This document shows, piece after piece, positions 37,743 through 45,799 of a stretch of 46,676 bases of DNA (position 1 is the first letter of the stretch; each line of letters begins with the position of its first letter). Origin of the DNA: Massilia sp. Root335. GTDB taxonomy: Bacteria; Pseudomonadota; Gammaproteobacteria; Burkholderiales; Burkholderiaceae_D. The stretch lies in the NCBI RefSeq assembly GCF_001425685.1, contig NZ_LMCY01000007.1:1-46676 (forward strand), given 5' to 3'. The position numbers and the translations under genes were made by a program. The notes beneath the pieces were generated by a model. That model was not told the DNA's origin and did not search any database. It saw only the letters and a list, made by a program, of their open reading frames with translations.

Positions 37743-39061
37743 GGTATCGCACGTCCTTTTACTTTGAGTTGGTCCTGCACGACGCGCCGCGCGTACTGGT
37801 CGATCGCCACTGTCAGGCTGAGCATGTAGAAGATGTACGGCTGGTAGGCGATGCCGACGAAAGAGCCGCCGGCAAGAAACACCACGATCGACGTCATCAG
37901 CGCATTGGCCAGCCCGGAAATCCAGGCCATTCCCGCATCGTTTTTCCAGGCCCTCTTCAACCTGATTAATTTGAACATGGCCAGCCCGACCATCAGGGCG
38001 TACATGGAAAAACCGACGATGCCCTGTTCGCCCAGCACTTCGAAATAGATGCTGTGGAAGGCCTTGCCGCCGACCTGTCCTTCGGGCAGATACTGGGTTT
38101 CGCCGTCCGACGTGACGCCGAGAATACGGTTGTGCAAATAAGCGTCGAAACCGCCGCCGAGCGGGTGCTTGCCGACAAACTCGATCGTCCATTGCCAGAC
38201 TTTGATCCTGCCCATTGCGGACGAGTCGGCATTATAGGTTTCGATCGTCGACATGCGGTTGCCCCAGCGCGTCGCGGACAGGTCGAGATTCAATATCACG
38301 ACGGCGGCAAGGGCCAGACCCGCTATCCACCACAATTTCTTTTTCGACTGCAGCATCGACAGCAGGCACATCACCGCCACGGCGATGATGCCCGTGCGCG
38401 CCGTCGTACCGACCACGGCGGCAAGCGCCATGACGATAATGGCCAGGAATAAGCCGCGCGTCAGCAGGTTCCTCGGAAAGATCACGGTATGGCGCATGAG
38501 GAACATGACCAATGGGATCAGCATCACGCACACCACGGCCAGCGTGCTGCTCTCGGACAGGCCGGTATTGCCCGTTCCCATGACGGCCAGCGTCCCGTAG
38601 CCGCCGCCGCCGAGAATGGTCTTCAGGCCGGCCGAGAACAGGATCGTGCTGGCGGAGAACACGAACACCAGGATGAAAGCTTCGATCTGGATGCGCGAAC
38701 GGAAGATGTACGGGATCAGGACCGCGAAAATGAGAACCTTGGACGCCCAGTCCCATTTCCCCCATGCTTGCGTCGGGAAATCCGAGATGAGCGTCGTAAA
38801 CGTCACCCACAGGCAGAACAGTACAATCAGCAGCAGGATCGGTCCGAATTTGGGCGGCGACTTTTTATCCCTGAGCAGGAACAGTCCCAGCGTCGCCACG
38901 GCTGCGATGAACGACAGCGGCTGGTCGTTGATGATCGAATAGGCGAGCTGCTGGGGCCGGACGATGTCCACCCAGACGAAGCCAAGGGCGGCGGCAAAAG
39001 CGGCTGAAAAACCGGCGAACATCAGGACGGCGAAGACAGCCGACAAAAAAAGACTCTGCAT
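37739..39061 (-). CDS. Wzy/WaaL-like O-glycosylation ligase (exosortase A-associated type)
   Basis: A 440-residue protein with about ten to twelve membrane spans and a periplasmic loop near residues 290-340 (GKHPLGGGFDAYLHNR...), as in O-antigen ligases/polymerases. The N-terminal layout (GFVWVDIVRPQQLAYSIINDQPLSFIAA, then LCLWVTFTTLI-like) matches the putative O-glycosylation ligases linked to exosortase A/PEP-CTERM systems. It probably transfers an undecaprenyl-linked glycan to protein or another acceptor. No exosortase gene is in the window. It is coupled to the acyltransferase. Confidence 0.82.
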   Translation of the reverse strand: MQSLFLSAVFAVLMFAGFSAAFAAALGFVWVDIVRPQQLAYSIINDQPLSFIAAVATLGLFLLRDKKSPPKFGPILLLIVLFCLWVTFTTLISDFPTQAWGKWDWASKVLIFAVLIPYIFRSRIQIEAFILVFVFSASTILFSAGLKTILGGGGYGTLAVMGTGNTGLSESSTLAVVCVMLIPLVMFLMRHTVIFPRNLLTRGLFLAIIVMALAAVVGTTARTGIIAVAVMCLLSMLQSKKKLWWIAGLALAAVVILNLDLSATRWGNRMSTIETYNADSSAMGRIKVWQWTIEFVGKHPLGGGFDAYLHNRILGVTSDGETQYLPEGQVGGKAFHSIYFEVLGEQGIVGFSMYALMVGLAMFKLIRLKRAWKNDAGMAWISGLANALMTSIVVFLAGGSFVGIAYQPYIFYMLSLTVAIDQYARRVVQDQLKVKGRAIP

Positions 39062-39140
39062 ACGTGTGATGCCTTGCGCAACAGTAAAAGCGGCGTCCAG
39101 CGGCGTCCGGAACGGATGAAACGCCGAAGCTGTATATTAT

Positions 39141-39284
39141 TTACGAACGTTTCTTCTTCGCCGCCGGCGGCAGTTGCTGTTCCTCGCGTGAAAACCAGGA
39201 AAGCACCTTGTCCAGTTGGATTGCGCGGATAACCGTATAAATTATTAACGTACTGAAAAGCAATATTGCTGCAGTGTCAATCAT
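39141..39284 (-). CDS. 47-residue membrane peptide upstream of the glycosylation ligase
   Basis: ATG 39284 to TAA 39141 encodes a 47-residue protein: a hydrophobic N-terminal span (about 4-20, TAAILLFSTLIIYTVIR) followed by an amphipathic stretch (LDKVLSWFSREEQQL) and a basic tail (AAKKKRS). An AGG six bases before ATG supports translation. It lies 79 bp upstream of the ligase on the same strand and in AT-rich sequence. A single-span, positively tailed peptide of this kind could be an accessory subunit. No homologue is recalled. Confidence 0.6.
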   Translation of the reverse strand: MIDTAAILLFSTLIIYTVIRAIQLDKVLSWFSREEQQLPPAAKKKRS

Positions 39285-39731
39285 GCGTGACCTTTGACGG
39301 GAATCTATTGCCGCGTATCGATGAGTTACCGGAACGAACGGGCGCTAGAATAACATGCAACATACGGCCACACCGTTGCCTCAACGGACTTTGTATTATC
39401 AGCCAGTCTCCAAACCAAGCGCAACAATCTTTCCCCGCGCGTGCCGCCGCGCCAACACCAACGCGATTTTTTGCATGACGATTTTTCAACATTGGTGTTG
39501 ACGCAACGCAAATGAGTTGCGCTGCGCTTTAGACGTTTTCAGCATGAGCTTGTGCCGAAAAATTCGTTGGAACGCCCACGGACGGGCTCGTATATTGAAA
39601 ACTCGTCAATAGCACAGCGGAGGCATTGTGACGCCCGAATTCCTTGAGCGACATCTTTCCGGCCCGGCGCACGTTGCCGGTCTCCAATTGTCGTCGCACA
39701 TGCGGGGCGATTGCCTGCGGGAGCACGACTG
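39285..39731. other. 447-bp AT-richer intergenic region with an inverted repeat
   Basis: No convincing gene is seen; short frames here lack ribosome sites and coding bias. CAACACCAA (39453-39461) and its complement TTGGTGTTG (39492-39500) form 9-bp arms around a 30-base, T-rich spacer containing two ATTTTT runs. The promoter of the glycosylation operon (minus) and of epsC (plus) must both lie here. Base composition is clearly less GC-rich than in neighbouring genes. Confidence 0.5.
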
Positions 39732-40655
39732 ATGGCCGACTTCGACATCGGCGCGATCGTGCGCGACCTGCACGGCGCGCGCCGGCAGTGGCGCCAGGCC
39801 CACCGCCCGTCCGGCGAAGTGCGCGGCATCGAGTTCCCGTCGCGCGAGGCGCTGGCGACCGTCGTGGCGCAACTCAAGGGCGTGCTGTTCCCGCTGCGCC
39901 TGGGCCCGCCCGACCTGCGCCAGGAAAGCGAGGACTTCCACGTCGCCCACGCCCTCGACACCGCCCTCCACGCGCTGCTGCGCCAGGTGCGCATCGAACT
40001 GCGCTACAGCGCGGCGCTGCGCCGCCTGACCGACACCGACATCGAGCCGCAGGCGCTGGACGCCACCCGCGCGTTCGGCGCCGCCCTGCCCGGCATCCGC
40101 ACCCTGCTCGACAGCGACGTGATCGCCGCCTACCAGGGCGACCCGGCCGCGCGCAGCGTCGACGAAGTGCTGCTGTGCTATCCGGGCATCCACGCGATGA
40201 TCCACCACCGCCTCGCGCACTGCCTGTACGGGCTCGGCCTGCCGCTGCTGGCGCGGATCATCGCCGAGCTGGCGCACGCGGAGACAGGCATCGACATCCA
40301 CCCGGGCGCCACGATCGGCCCCGGCTTCTTCATCGACCACGGCACCGGCGTCGTGATCGGGGAGACGGCCGTCATCGGCCAGCGCGTGCGCCTGTACCAG
40401 GCCGTCACCCTGGGCGCCAAGCGCTTTCCCGCGAATGCCGACGGCACGCTGCAAAAAGGCCTGCCGCGCCATCCCGTCGTCGAGGACGACGTCGTCATCT
40501 ATGCCGGCGCCACCCTGCTGGGCCGCATCACCGTTGGCAAGGGCGCCGTCATCGGCGGCAACGTCTGGCTGACGCACGACGTACCGCCCGGTGCCCGCGT
40601 GGCCCAGGCCGCGTCGCGCGAGGACGACCTGGGGGTGCCGGGCGAGCCGGCGTGA
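39732..40655 (+). CDS. epsC: Serine O-acetyltransferase, EpsC type
   Basis: A 307-residue enzyme that would acetylate serine with acetyl-CoA to O-acetylserine for cysteine synthesis. The N-terminal helical part is longer than in classical CysE, and the C-terminal left-handed beta-helix carries hexapeptide repeats (GIDIHPGATIGPGFFIDHGTGVVIGE; LYQAVTLGA). The active-site H/D pair is in FIDHGTG and IHPGA. The start ATG 39732 has a GGGAG site. It converges on the TraB/GumN pair with a 19-bp gap. Sulfur assimilation genes are not adjacent. Confidence 0.9.
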   Translation: MADFDIGAIVRDLHGARRQWRQAHRPSGEVRGIEFPSREALATVVAQLKGVLFPLRLGPPDLRQESEDFHVAHALDTALHALLRQVRIELRYSAALRRLTDTDIEPQALDATRAFGAALPGIRTLLDSDVIAAYQGDPAARSVDEVLLCYPGIHAMIHHRLAHCLYGLGLPLLARIIAELAHAETGIDIHPGATIGPGFFIDHGTGVVIGETAVIGQRVRLYQAVTLGAKRFPANADGTLQKGLPRHPVVEDDVVIYAGATLLGRITVGKGAVIGGNVWLTHDVPPGARVAQAASREDDLGVPGEPA

Positions 40656-40674
40656 CCTGGTCAGCCCGAACTGG

Positions 40675-41706
40675 TCATCTGGGACTCTCGACCGCGTAGC
40701 CCCTGGCCTGCAACCCGGACAGGTAGCTCGTCGGTCCGACGATGTCCTGGATTTCCAGCACGGCGAACGTGGAGGCGTTGCTGGCCAGCGCCTTTTCCGC
40801 CGCCTTGAGCCAGGCGGTGCGCAGGCGTTCGCGCATCTGCCGCAGCGCCGCGGCATCCTTCGCGATGGAACTGTTCAGGATGGCATCCAGGCAGGCGTCC
40901 TGGCGCTCCGCAAAGTTCAGGCCGCGGATCTCGCCGATGTCGCCGTTGGCCCAGGCATTCGCCCGCACGCGCATCGTCTCGAGGTCGATATCCAGGCTGT
41001 CGAGCGTCTTGGTGAAGCAGACGAGGTCGTCCACCTGCGAATTCTTGAAGTCGCGCACGAGCTTGCGGGGATCGTCGAGCATCACGTCGTAGCCGGAATC
41101 GCTCAGCTTGACCTTGTTCTTTTTCGCGATGTCCTCGATCGTGCCGAGCACTTCGCCGCCATAGGACAGGCCACTTTGCTTGAGGCCGGCGAGCAGCAAT
41201 TCCTCGCCGGCGAAGACGGGGCGGTAATGCTCGACGCCGTCGTCGTTGCCGATGTATTTGGCCTTCAGAACTGTCCAGTGCGCATACACGTCGGACGGGA
41301 CGACGTCGTGCAGCACGGCATCGTCGGGATTCCGCTTGATGCCGATGAGGCTGGGCAACGCGGTCAGCCCGCGGAAGAAACCGATGTGCGCTTTCGCGAC
41401 CGGCGGCATGAGCACTTCCTGCGACCTGGCGACGAGGCGTTCGACGCGCGACGCATCCCACTCCATCTTCTGCGGCAGCGGCGCGTACGTCCCGAACACC
41501 CACATCACATGCGTGCCCTTCGACACCTTCCACACGCCGGGACCGGGCCGGCGGCCTTCGACGACGACCGTGGCCGGGACGGCCTCCGGCGCGGCGTCGG
41601 TGACGGCCGGCGGTTCGGCCGGCGGCGCGGCACGGTCCACGTTCTGGGCGAATGCCGGCAGAGCCAGCAGGCCCAGCCAGAGTGCGTATCGCCTGGTTCT
41701 CTTCAT
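40675..41706 (-). CDS. TraB/GumN family protein, copy A
   Basis: A 343-residue exported protein: signal peptide about 1-20 ending in AFA, a Pro/Ala-rich linker, then a TraB/GumN domain starting VWKVSKGTHVMWVFGTYAPLPQKMEWD. In typical TraB/TIKI-type proteins this spot reads G-T-x-H with a catalytic metal-binding histidine; here the sequence is GTYAP, so the histidine is absent. It is a tandem paralogue of the gene 11 bp upstream, sharing well over half of its residues by eye. Start ATG 41706 matches the paralogue; the longer frame runs through the upstream gene. Function unknown. Confidence 0.85.
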   Translation of the reverse strand: MKRTRRYALWLGLLALPAFAQNVDRAAPPAEPPAVTDAAPEAVPATVVVEGRRPGPGVWKVSKGTHVMWVFGTYAPLPQKMEWDASRVERLVARSQEVLMPPVAKAHIGFFRGLTALPSLIGIKRNPDDAVLHDVVPSDVYAHWTVLKAKYIGNDDGVEHYRPVFAGEELLLAGLKQSGLSYGGEVLGTIEDIAKKNKVKLSDSGYDVMLDDPRKLVRDFKNSQVDDLVCFTKTLDSLDIDLETMRVRANAWANGDIGEIRGLNFAERQDACLDAILNSSIAKDAAALRQMRERLRTAWLKAAEKALASNASTFAVLEIQDIVGPTSYLSGLQARGYAVESPR

Positions 41707-41717
41707 GGGGAATATCC

Positions 41718-42755
41718 TTATTTCGGGCTCTCGACCGTATAACCTTTCGCCTGCAGGCCGGCCAGATAGCTTTTCGGGCCGACGATGTCCTTCATCCGCA
41801 GGAGCGCGAATGTCGACGTGTTGTCGGCCAGCGATTGTTCGGCCGCTTTCAGCCAGCCGGCGCGGATGCGTTCGCGGACATTCTGCAAGGCCGGGGTCGT
41901 CTTGGCCAGAGGACTGTTCAGGAGGGCATCGCCGCATGCTTCATCACGCTCGATATAGTCCAGGCGCGAGAGCTCGGCGGTGTCGCCGTTGGCCCAGGCA
42001 TTGGCACGCACCCGCATCGCGTCGATGTCGCCGTCCAGGCGTTCCAGGGTCTTGGTGAAGCAGGTGAGGTCTTCCATCTGCATCTTCTTGAACGCCGTCA
42101 AGGTAGTGCGCGGGTCGTCGAGTTCGATCTCGAGCATCGTCCGGGTCAGCTTGACCTTGCTCTGCCTGGCAATCTTTTCGACCTGGTCGCCCACGGCGGT
42201 GTTCTCCGCGAGACCGTTTTTCTTCAGCCCGGCCCGCAACAGCTTCTCGGCCGCGAAGAACGGACGATCGCGCTCGACGCCGTCATCCTGGCCGATGTAC
42301 TTGCCCTTCTGGACCTGCCAGTGCGCATACACGTCCGCCGGCAAGATGTCCTGCAACATTGCGCCGTCCGGATTCTTTTCCATGCCGATCATGGAAGGCA
42401 GCAGGGTCAGACTGCGAAAGAACCCCACACCGATGCTCGCGCCGGGCGGCATCAGCACTTGCTGCGACTTCGCCACCAGACGCTCGACGCGCGCCGAATC
42501 CCAGTCCATCTTCTGCGGCAGCGGAGAGTACAGGCCGAACACCCACATCACGTGATCGCCCTTCGACACTTTCCAGACGCCCGGACCGGGACGGCGGCCC
42601 TCGACGACGACGGTGGCCGGGGCGGCATCCGGCGCTGCATCCGCCGCGGCGGCAGGCTCGACGGCGCCAGCAGGTTCAGGCCGGGCCGCGGTCTGGGCCA
42701 GCGCCGGCAGCGTAAGGAAACCCAGGTACAACGCGCATGCATATCGTTTGCTCAT
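41718..42755 (-). CDS. TraB/GumN family protein, copy B
   Basis: A 345-residue exported protein with the same layout as copy A: signal peptide about 1-20 ending in ALA, Ala/Pro-rich linker, then VWKVSKGDHVMWVFGLYSPLPQKMDWD. The GT-x-H position is GLYSP, again without the histidine. Both copies share the pattern of acidic and aromatic residues after it (VERLVA.SQ.VLMPP; ANAWANGD), which indicates selection for some shared role. ATG 42755 is chosen by alignment with copy A; ATG 42767 is possible. It follows udgX by 119 bp on the same strand. Confidence 0.85.
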   Translation of the reverse strand: MSKRYACALYLGFLTLPALAQTAARPEPAGAVEPAAAADAAPDAAPATVVVEGRRPGPGVWKVSKGDHVMWVFGLYSPLPQKMDWDSARVERLVAKSQQVLMPPGASIGVGFFRSLTLLPSMIGMEKNPDGAMLQDILPADVYAHWQVQKGKYIGQDDGVERDRPFFAAEKLLRAGLKKNGLAENTAVGDQVEKIARQSKVKLTRTMLEIELDDPRTTLTAFKKMQMEDLTCFTKTLERLDGDIDAMRVRANAWANGDTAELSRLDYIERDEACGDALLNSPLAKTTPALQNVRERIRAGWLKAAEQSLADNTSTFALLRMKDIVGPKSYLAGLQAKGYTVESPK

Positions 42756-42874
42756 CCGACATCCCATTGTTGTTATGTGCGCAAAAGCTTAGCGCCGAGG
42801 ATGAGCTTAGCCTATCCGCGCAACGGAATGTTACATATTTGACATGCATATGTCGCAACAGCAATACGGGGGCA

Positions 42875-44407
42875 TCACGCCTCGTCCGGCGTCCCGATCG
42901 GCCGGTTCAGGAGATCGTGTGCCAGCTTGAGCCCCTCGACCATCGTATCGAACGCCGCGCGCTTCGCGTCTTCGCCCGGCACGCGCAGCACGTACGACGG
43001 GTGATACGTGGTGACGACCCACCGGCCTTCGTGGCGCAGCGGCTTGCCGAGGGAGTCCTTGAGGGTCACGCTGGCCGTGCGCAGCACGGATTTCAACGCG
43101 GTGGCGCCGAGGGCCACGATGACGGTCGGCTTGACGCTCGCCAGCTCCTTGTCGAGCCAGTAGTGGCAGGCCTCGATCTCGCGCTGGACCGGCGTCTTGT
43201 GCAGGCGCCGCTTGCCGCGCGGCTCCCATTTGAAATGCTTGACGGCGTTGGTGACGTAGATCGTGTCGCGGTCGACGCCGGCCGCCTCGCACACGCGGTC
43301 CAGCAGCTTGCCGGCCGGGCCGACGAAGGGTTGTCCGGCCAGATCCTCCTGGTCGCCCGGCTGCTCGCCGACGAACATGATTTTCGCGCGCTTCGGGCCG
43401 TCGCCGCCGACGGCCTGGGTGGCGAACTGCCACAACTCACAGCGCCGGCACTCGTCGAGCTTCGAAGGCTGCTGGCGCTCCGGCTGGGCGTCCTCGGGGG
43501 CGATCGGGATCGTCGTGCCCTTGCGCTGGCCGACGGCCTCGTACTGGCCCACCTTGCGCGCTCCACGCGCCGCTTCGCTCACCATCTGCGGCACGATCTT
43601 CGCCTCGGGCAGGTTCTTCCAGCGGTGCGACGGGATGTGCTGGTGCATGACGTCCGTGTTCAGGCGGGCCGGGTTGAACACGCTGCGGTAATACGTCAGC
43701 CACAGGGCTTCGCCAGTGTCTTCCAGGTCGGCCGCATCGCGTACGAGGGGGCCGGTATTGTGCAGCGTATGGCCGTCCCACAGGACGCTCGCCCCGGGCG
43801 TCGCGATCATCCAGCTGACCTTGCCCATGCGCGACATGAAATGCTCGGCCACCTGGGGCAGCACGTCGTGACGGGGCTCGTACCAGGCGACGAAACGCGG
43901 CGGACCGGCGCTTTCCGGGCGCTCGCGGAAGCGGATGTAGGCATGCATGTCGTGTTCCTCGCGGTGCACCGCCTTCACCATCGCGTGCAGGCGCGCGCCG
44001 TCCTCGTCGGCCGGCGACTGCACGTCGTGCTCGCCCTGCTGCCAGCGCCAGATCACGCGGTACAGGAAGGCCCAGCGGTCCGGCACGCGGCAGCAGGCGG
44101 CCGACTGCAGCATCTCCAGCAGCGAACGCGGGATGTGCGGCGCGGGACGGAGCGGCCCGGTCGGGGTTTCAGTCGGCGGTGTGGGCAGATTATCGGATGC
44201 CTCGGCCGTGGGCGGCGCACCCGAGAACAGATCGCCGCCCGCCAGCAGGTCGTCCATGTGCGGCGTGCCCCACGTCACCTGCTCCGGAGGAATGCCGTGC
44301 ACGAGCAGGTCGCGCGCCGCCTCGCGCCATGCGGCGAACGTCTCGACCAGCAGCGGCTGCCCGGCCCGGACCAGTTCGTCGGCGAGCCGTGCGGACGGCG
44401 CGGCCAT
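42875..44407 (-). CDS. udgX: UdgX-family uracil-DNA glycosylase/crosslinker fused to a DUF4130-type domain
   Basis: A 510-residue two-domain protein. The N-terminal part (about 90-260) resembles the DUF4130/'probable DNA metabolism' domain (RLHAMVKAVHREEHDMHAYIRFRE, then MGKVSWMIATPGASVLWDG). The C-terminal part (about 320-505) is a family 4-like uracil-DNA glycosylase with GEQPGDQED (347-355), HPSY near 469 and likely iron-sulfur cysteines at 320, 323 and 414. The UdgX signature KRRLH is present, with H403. In M. smegmatis UdgX the equivalent histidine covalently traps the abasic sugar. Its start overlaps the upstream stop codon by one base (TGATG). Confidence 0.9.
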   Translation of the reverse strand: MAAPSARLADELVRAGQPLLVETFAAWREAARDLLVHGIPPEQVTWGTPHMDDLLAGGDLFSGAPPTAEASDNLPTPPTETPTGPLRPAPHIPRSLLEMLQSAACCRVPDRWAFLYRVIWRWQQGEHDVQSPADEDGARLHAMVKAVHREEHDMHAYIRFRERPESAGPPRFVAWYEPRHDVLPQVAEHFMSRMGKVSWMIATPGASVLWDGHTLHNTGPLVRDAADLEDTGEALWLTYYRSVFNPARLNTDVMHQHIPSHRWKNLPEAKIVPQMVSEAARGARKVGQYEAVGQRKGTTIPIAPEDAQPERQQPSKLDECRRCELWQFATQAVGGDGPKRAKIMFVGEQPGDQEDLAGQPFVGPAGKLLDRVCEAAGVDRDTIYVTNAVKHFKWEPRGKRRLHKTPVQREIEACHYWLDKELASVKPTVIVALGATALKSVLRTASVTLKDSLGKPLRHEGRWVVTTYHPSYVLRVPGEDAKRAAFDTMVEGLKLAHDLLNRPIGTPDEA

Positions 44408-45636
44408 CAGGCGGCCTGCAGTTCCGGCCACAGGTTCGTCTGCTGCGGCGCGTCGGCCAGGTTACGCCGCAGCAGGTCGGACGAGGCGCCTCCCGACGCC
44501 GGCTTGTAGTCCGCCGTGATCACGAACGGCGCCAGCTTCCTGAGGCTGCAGCGCAGGCGCGACAGGTCTTCCCAGCGGATGCGCCGCAGCCGCCGCAAAT
44601 CGATCAGGCGCTTCGCCGTGCGCAGGCCGATGCCCGGCACGCGCGCGATCATGCCCTCGTCCGCGCGGTTCAGGTCGAGCGGGAAATGGGCGCGGTTCGC
44701 GAGCGCCCACCCCAGCTTGGGGTCGATGTCCAGCGCGAGGTTGCCGGCCGCGGGCATCAGCTCCTGCGCGGTAAAACCGTAACCGCGCAGCAGGAAGTCG
44801 GCCTGGTACAAGCGGTGCTCGCGCAGCAGCGGCGGCGGCGCGGACGGCACGCTGGACGGGCTCTGCGGGATCGGGCTGAACGCCGAGTAGTACACGCGCT
44901 TGAGTTTATAGCTGCCGTACAGCGTCTGTGCCGTGCCGAGGATCGTCCGGTCGTCGCTGGCGTCGGCGCCGACGATCATCTGCGTGCTCTGCCCGGCCGG
45001 CGCGAACACGGGCGCCTTGGGGTGGTCGTCCTTTTCGTCCAGCCGGGTGCGGATGGCCCCCATCGCCAGCTTGATCGTGTGCACGCTCTTTTCGGGCGCG
45101 AGCCTGGTCACGCTGTCCTGCGTGGGCAGCTCGATGTTCACCGACAGGCGGTCGGCATACCGGCCCGCCAGTTCGATGAGATGCGGGTCGGCGTCGGGAA
45201 TCGTCTTGAGGTGGATGTAGCCGCGGAACTGGTGGTCCTCGCGCAGGCGCCGCGCGACTTCGACCAGCTGCTCCATCGTGTAGTCGCTCGACTGGATGAT
45301 GCCGGAACTGAGGAACAGGCCGTCGATGTAGTTGCGCAGGTAAAAATCGTGCGTGAGCTTGACGATCTCGTCGACGGAGAACCGGGCCCGCGGCACGTTC
45401 GACGTGCGCCGGTTCACGCAGTACTGGCAATCGTAGACGCAAAAATTGGTCAGCAGAATCTTGAGCAGCGACACGCAGCGCCCGTCCGGCGTGTAGCTGT
45501 GGCAGATGCCCATGCCGTTGGTGGCGCCGAGCCCGTCCTTGTCGACCGAGTCGCGCTTCGGCGCACCGCTGCTGGCGCAGGAGGCGTCGTACTTGGCCGC
45601 GTCGGCCAGGATTTCGAGCTTGTCTTTGAGTTCCAT
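44407..45636 (-). CDS. Putative DNA modification/repair radical SAM protein
   Basis: A 409-residue radical SAM enzyme with the CxxxCxxC cluster motif at C66, C70 and C73 (FCVYDCQYC), an extra conserved-looking N-terminal cysteine region (C20, C45, C54), and a C-terminal helix-hairpin-helix DNA-binding motif (ARVPGIGLRTAKRLIDL, about 331-347). This layout fits the family found beside UdgX in many bacteria and proposed to act in DNA repair or modification; the reaction is unknown. It is the first gene of the operon, 11 bp downstream of a LexA box, and is coupled to udgX by TGATG. Confidence 0.88.
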   Translation of the reverse strand: MELKDKLEILADAAKYDASCASSGAPKRDSVDKDGLGATNGMGICHSYTPDGRCVSLLKILLTNFCVYDCQYCVNRRTSNVPRARFSVDEIVKLTHDFYLRNYIDGLFLSSGIIQSSDYTMEQLVEVARRLREDHQFRGYIHLKTIPDADPHLIELAGRYADRLSVNIELPTQDSVTRLAPEKSVHTIKLAMGAIRTRLDEKDDHPKAPVFAPAGQSTQMIVGADASDDRTILGTAQTLYGSYKLKRVYYSAFSPIPQSPSSVPSAPPPLLREHRLYQADFLLRGYGFTAQELMPAAGNLALDIDPKLGWALANRAHFPLDLNRADEGMIARVPGIGLRTAKRLIDLRRLRRIRWEDLSRLRCSLRKLAPFVITADYKPASGGASSDLLRRNLADAPQQTNLWPELQAA

Positions 45637-45647
45637 CGCGCAGAAAA

Positions 45648-45667
45648 TACTGTATATATAAACAGTA
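45648..45667 (-). promoter_or_regulatory. LexA (SOS) box upstream of the radical SAM-udgX operon
   Basis: TACTGT-N8-ACAGTA with an AT-rich centre (CTGT-ATATATAA-ACAG), a match to the CTGT-N8-ACAG consensus. It is 11 bp upstream of the radical SAM ATG, so LexA bound here would block transcription start or early elongation. It is one of two such boxes in the window. Confidence 0.88.
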
Positions 45668-45799
45668 TATCGCGAATCGCCCCCGCCATGCCGTGCGCGA
45701 ACGCACTGTCGCTGCCGATGCGGCCGGACCGTTGTTTAATCCGACGGCCCCAATTTCACAATGTTAATATCGGAGGATTGCACCAAGCCTGGATTCACC

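Noticed and set aside
39266..39511. Short overlapping frames in the 39.3-39.5 kb gap
   Set aside because: They lack ribosome sites and coding bias, overlap each other in several frames, and show no domain.
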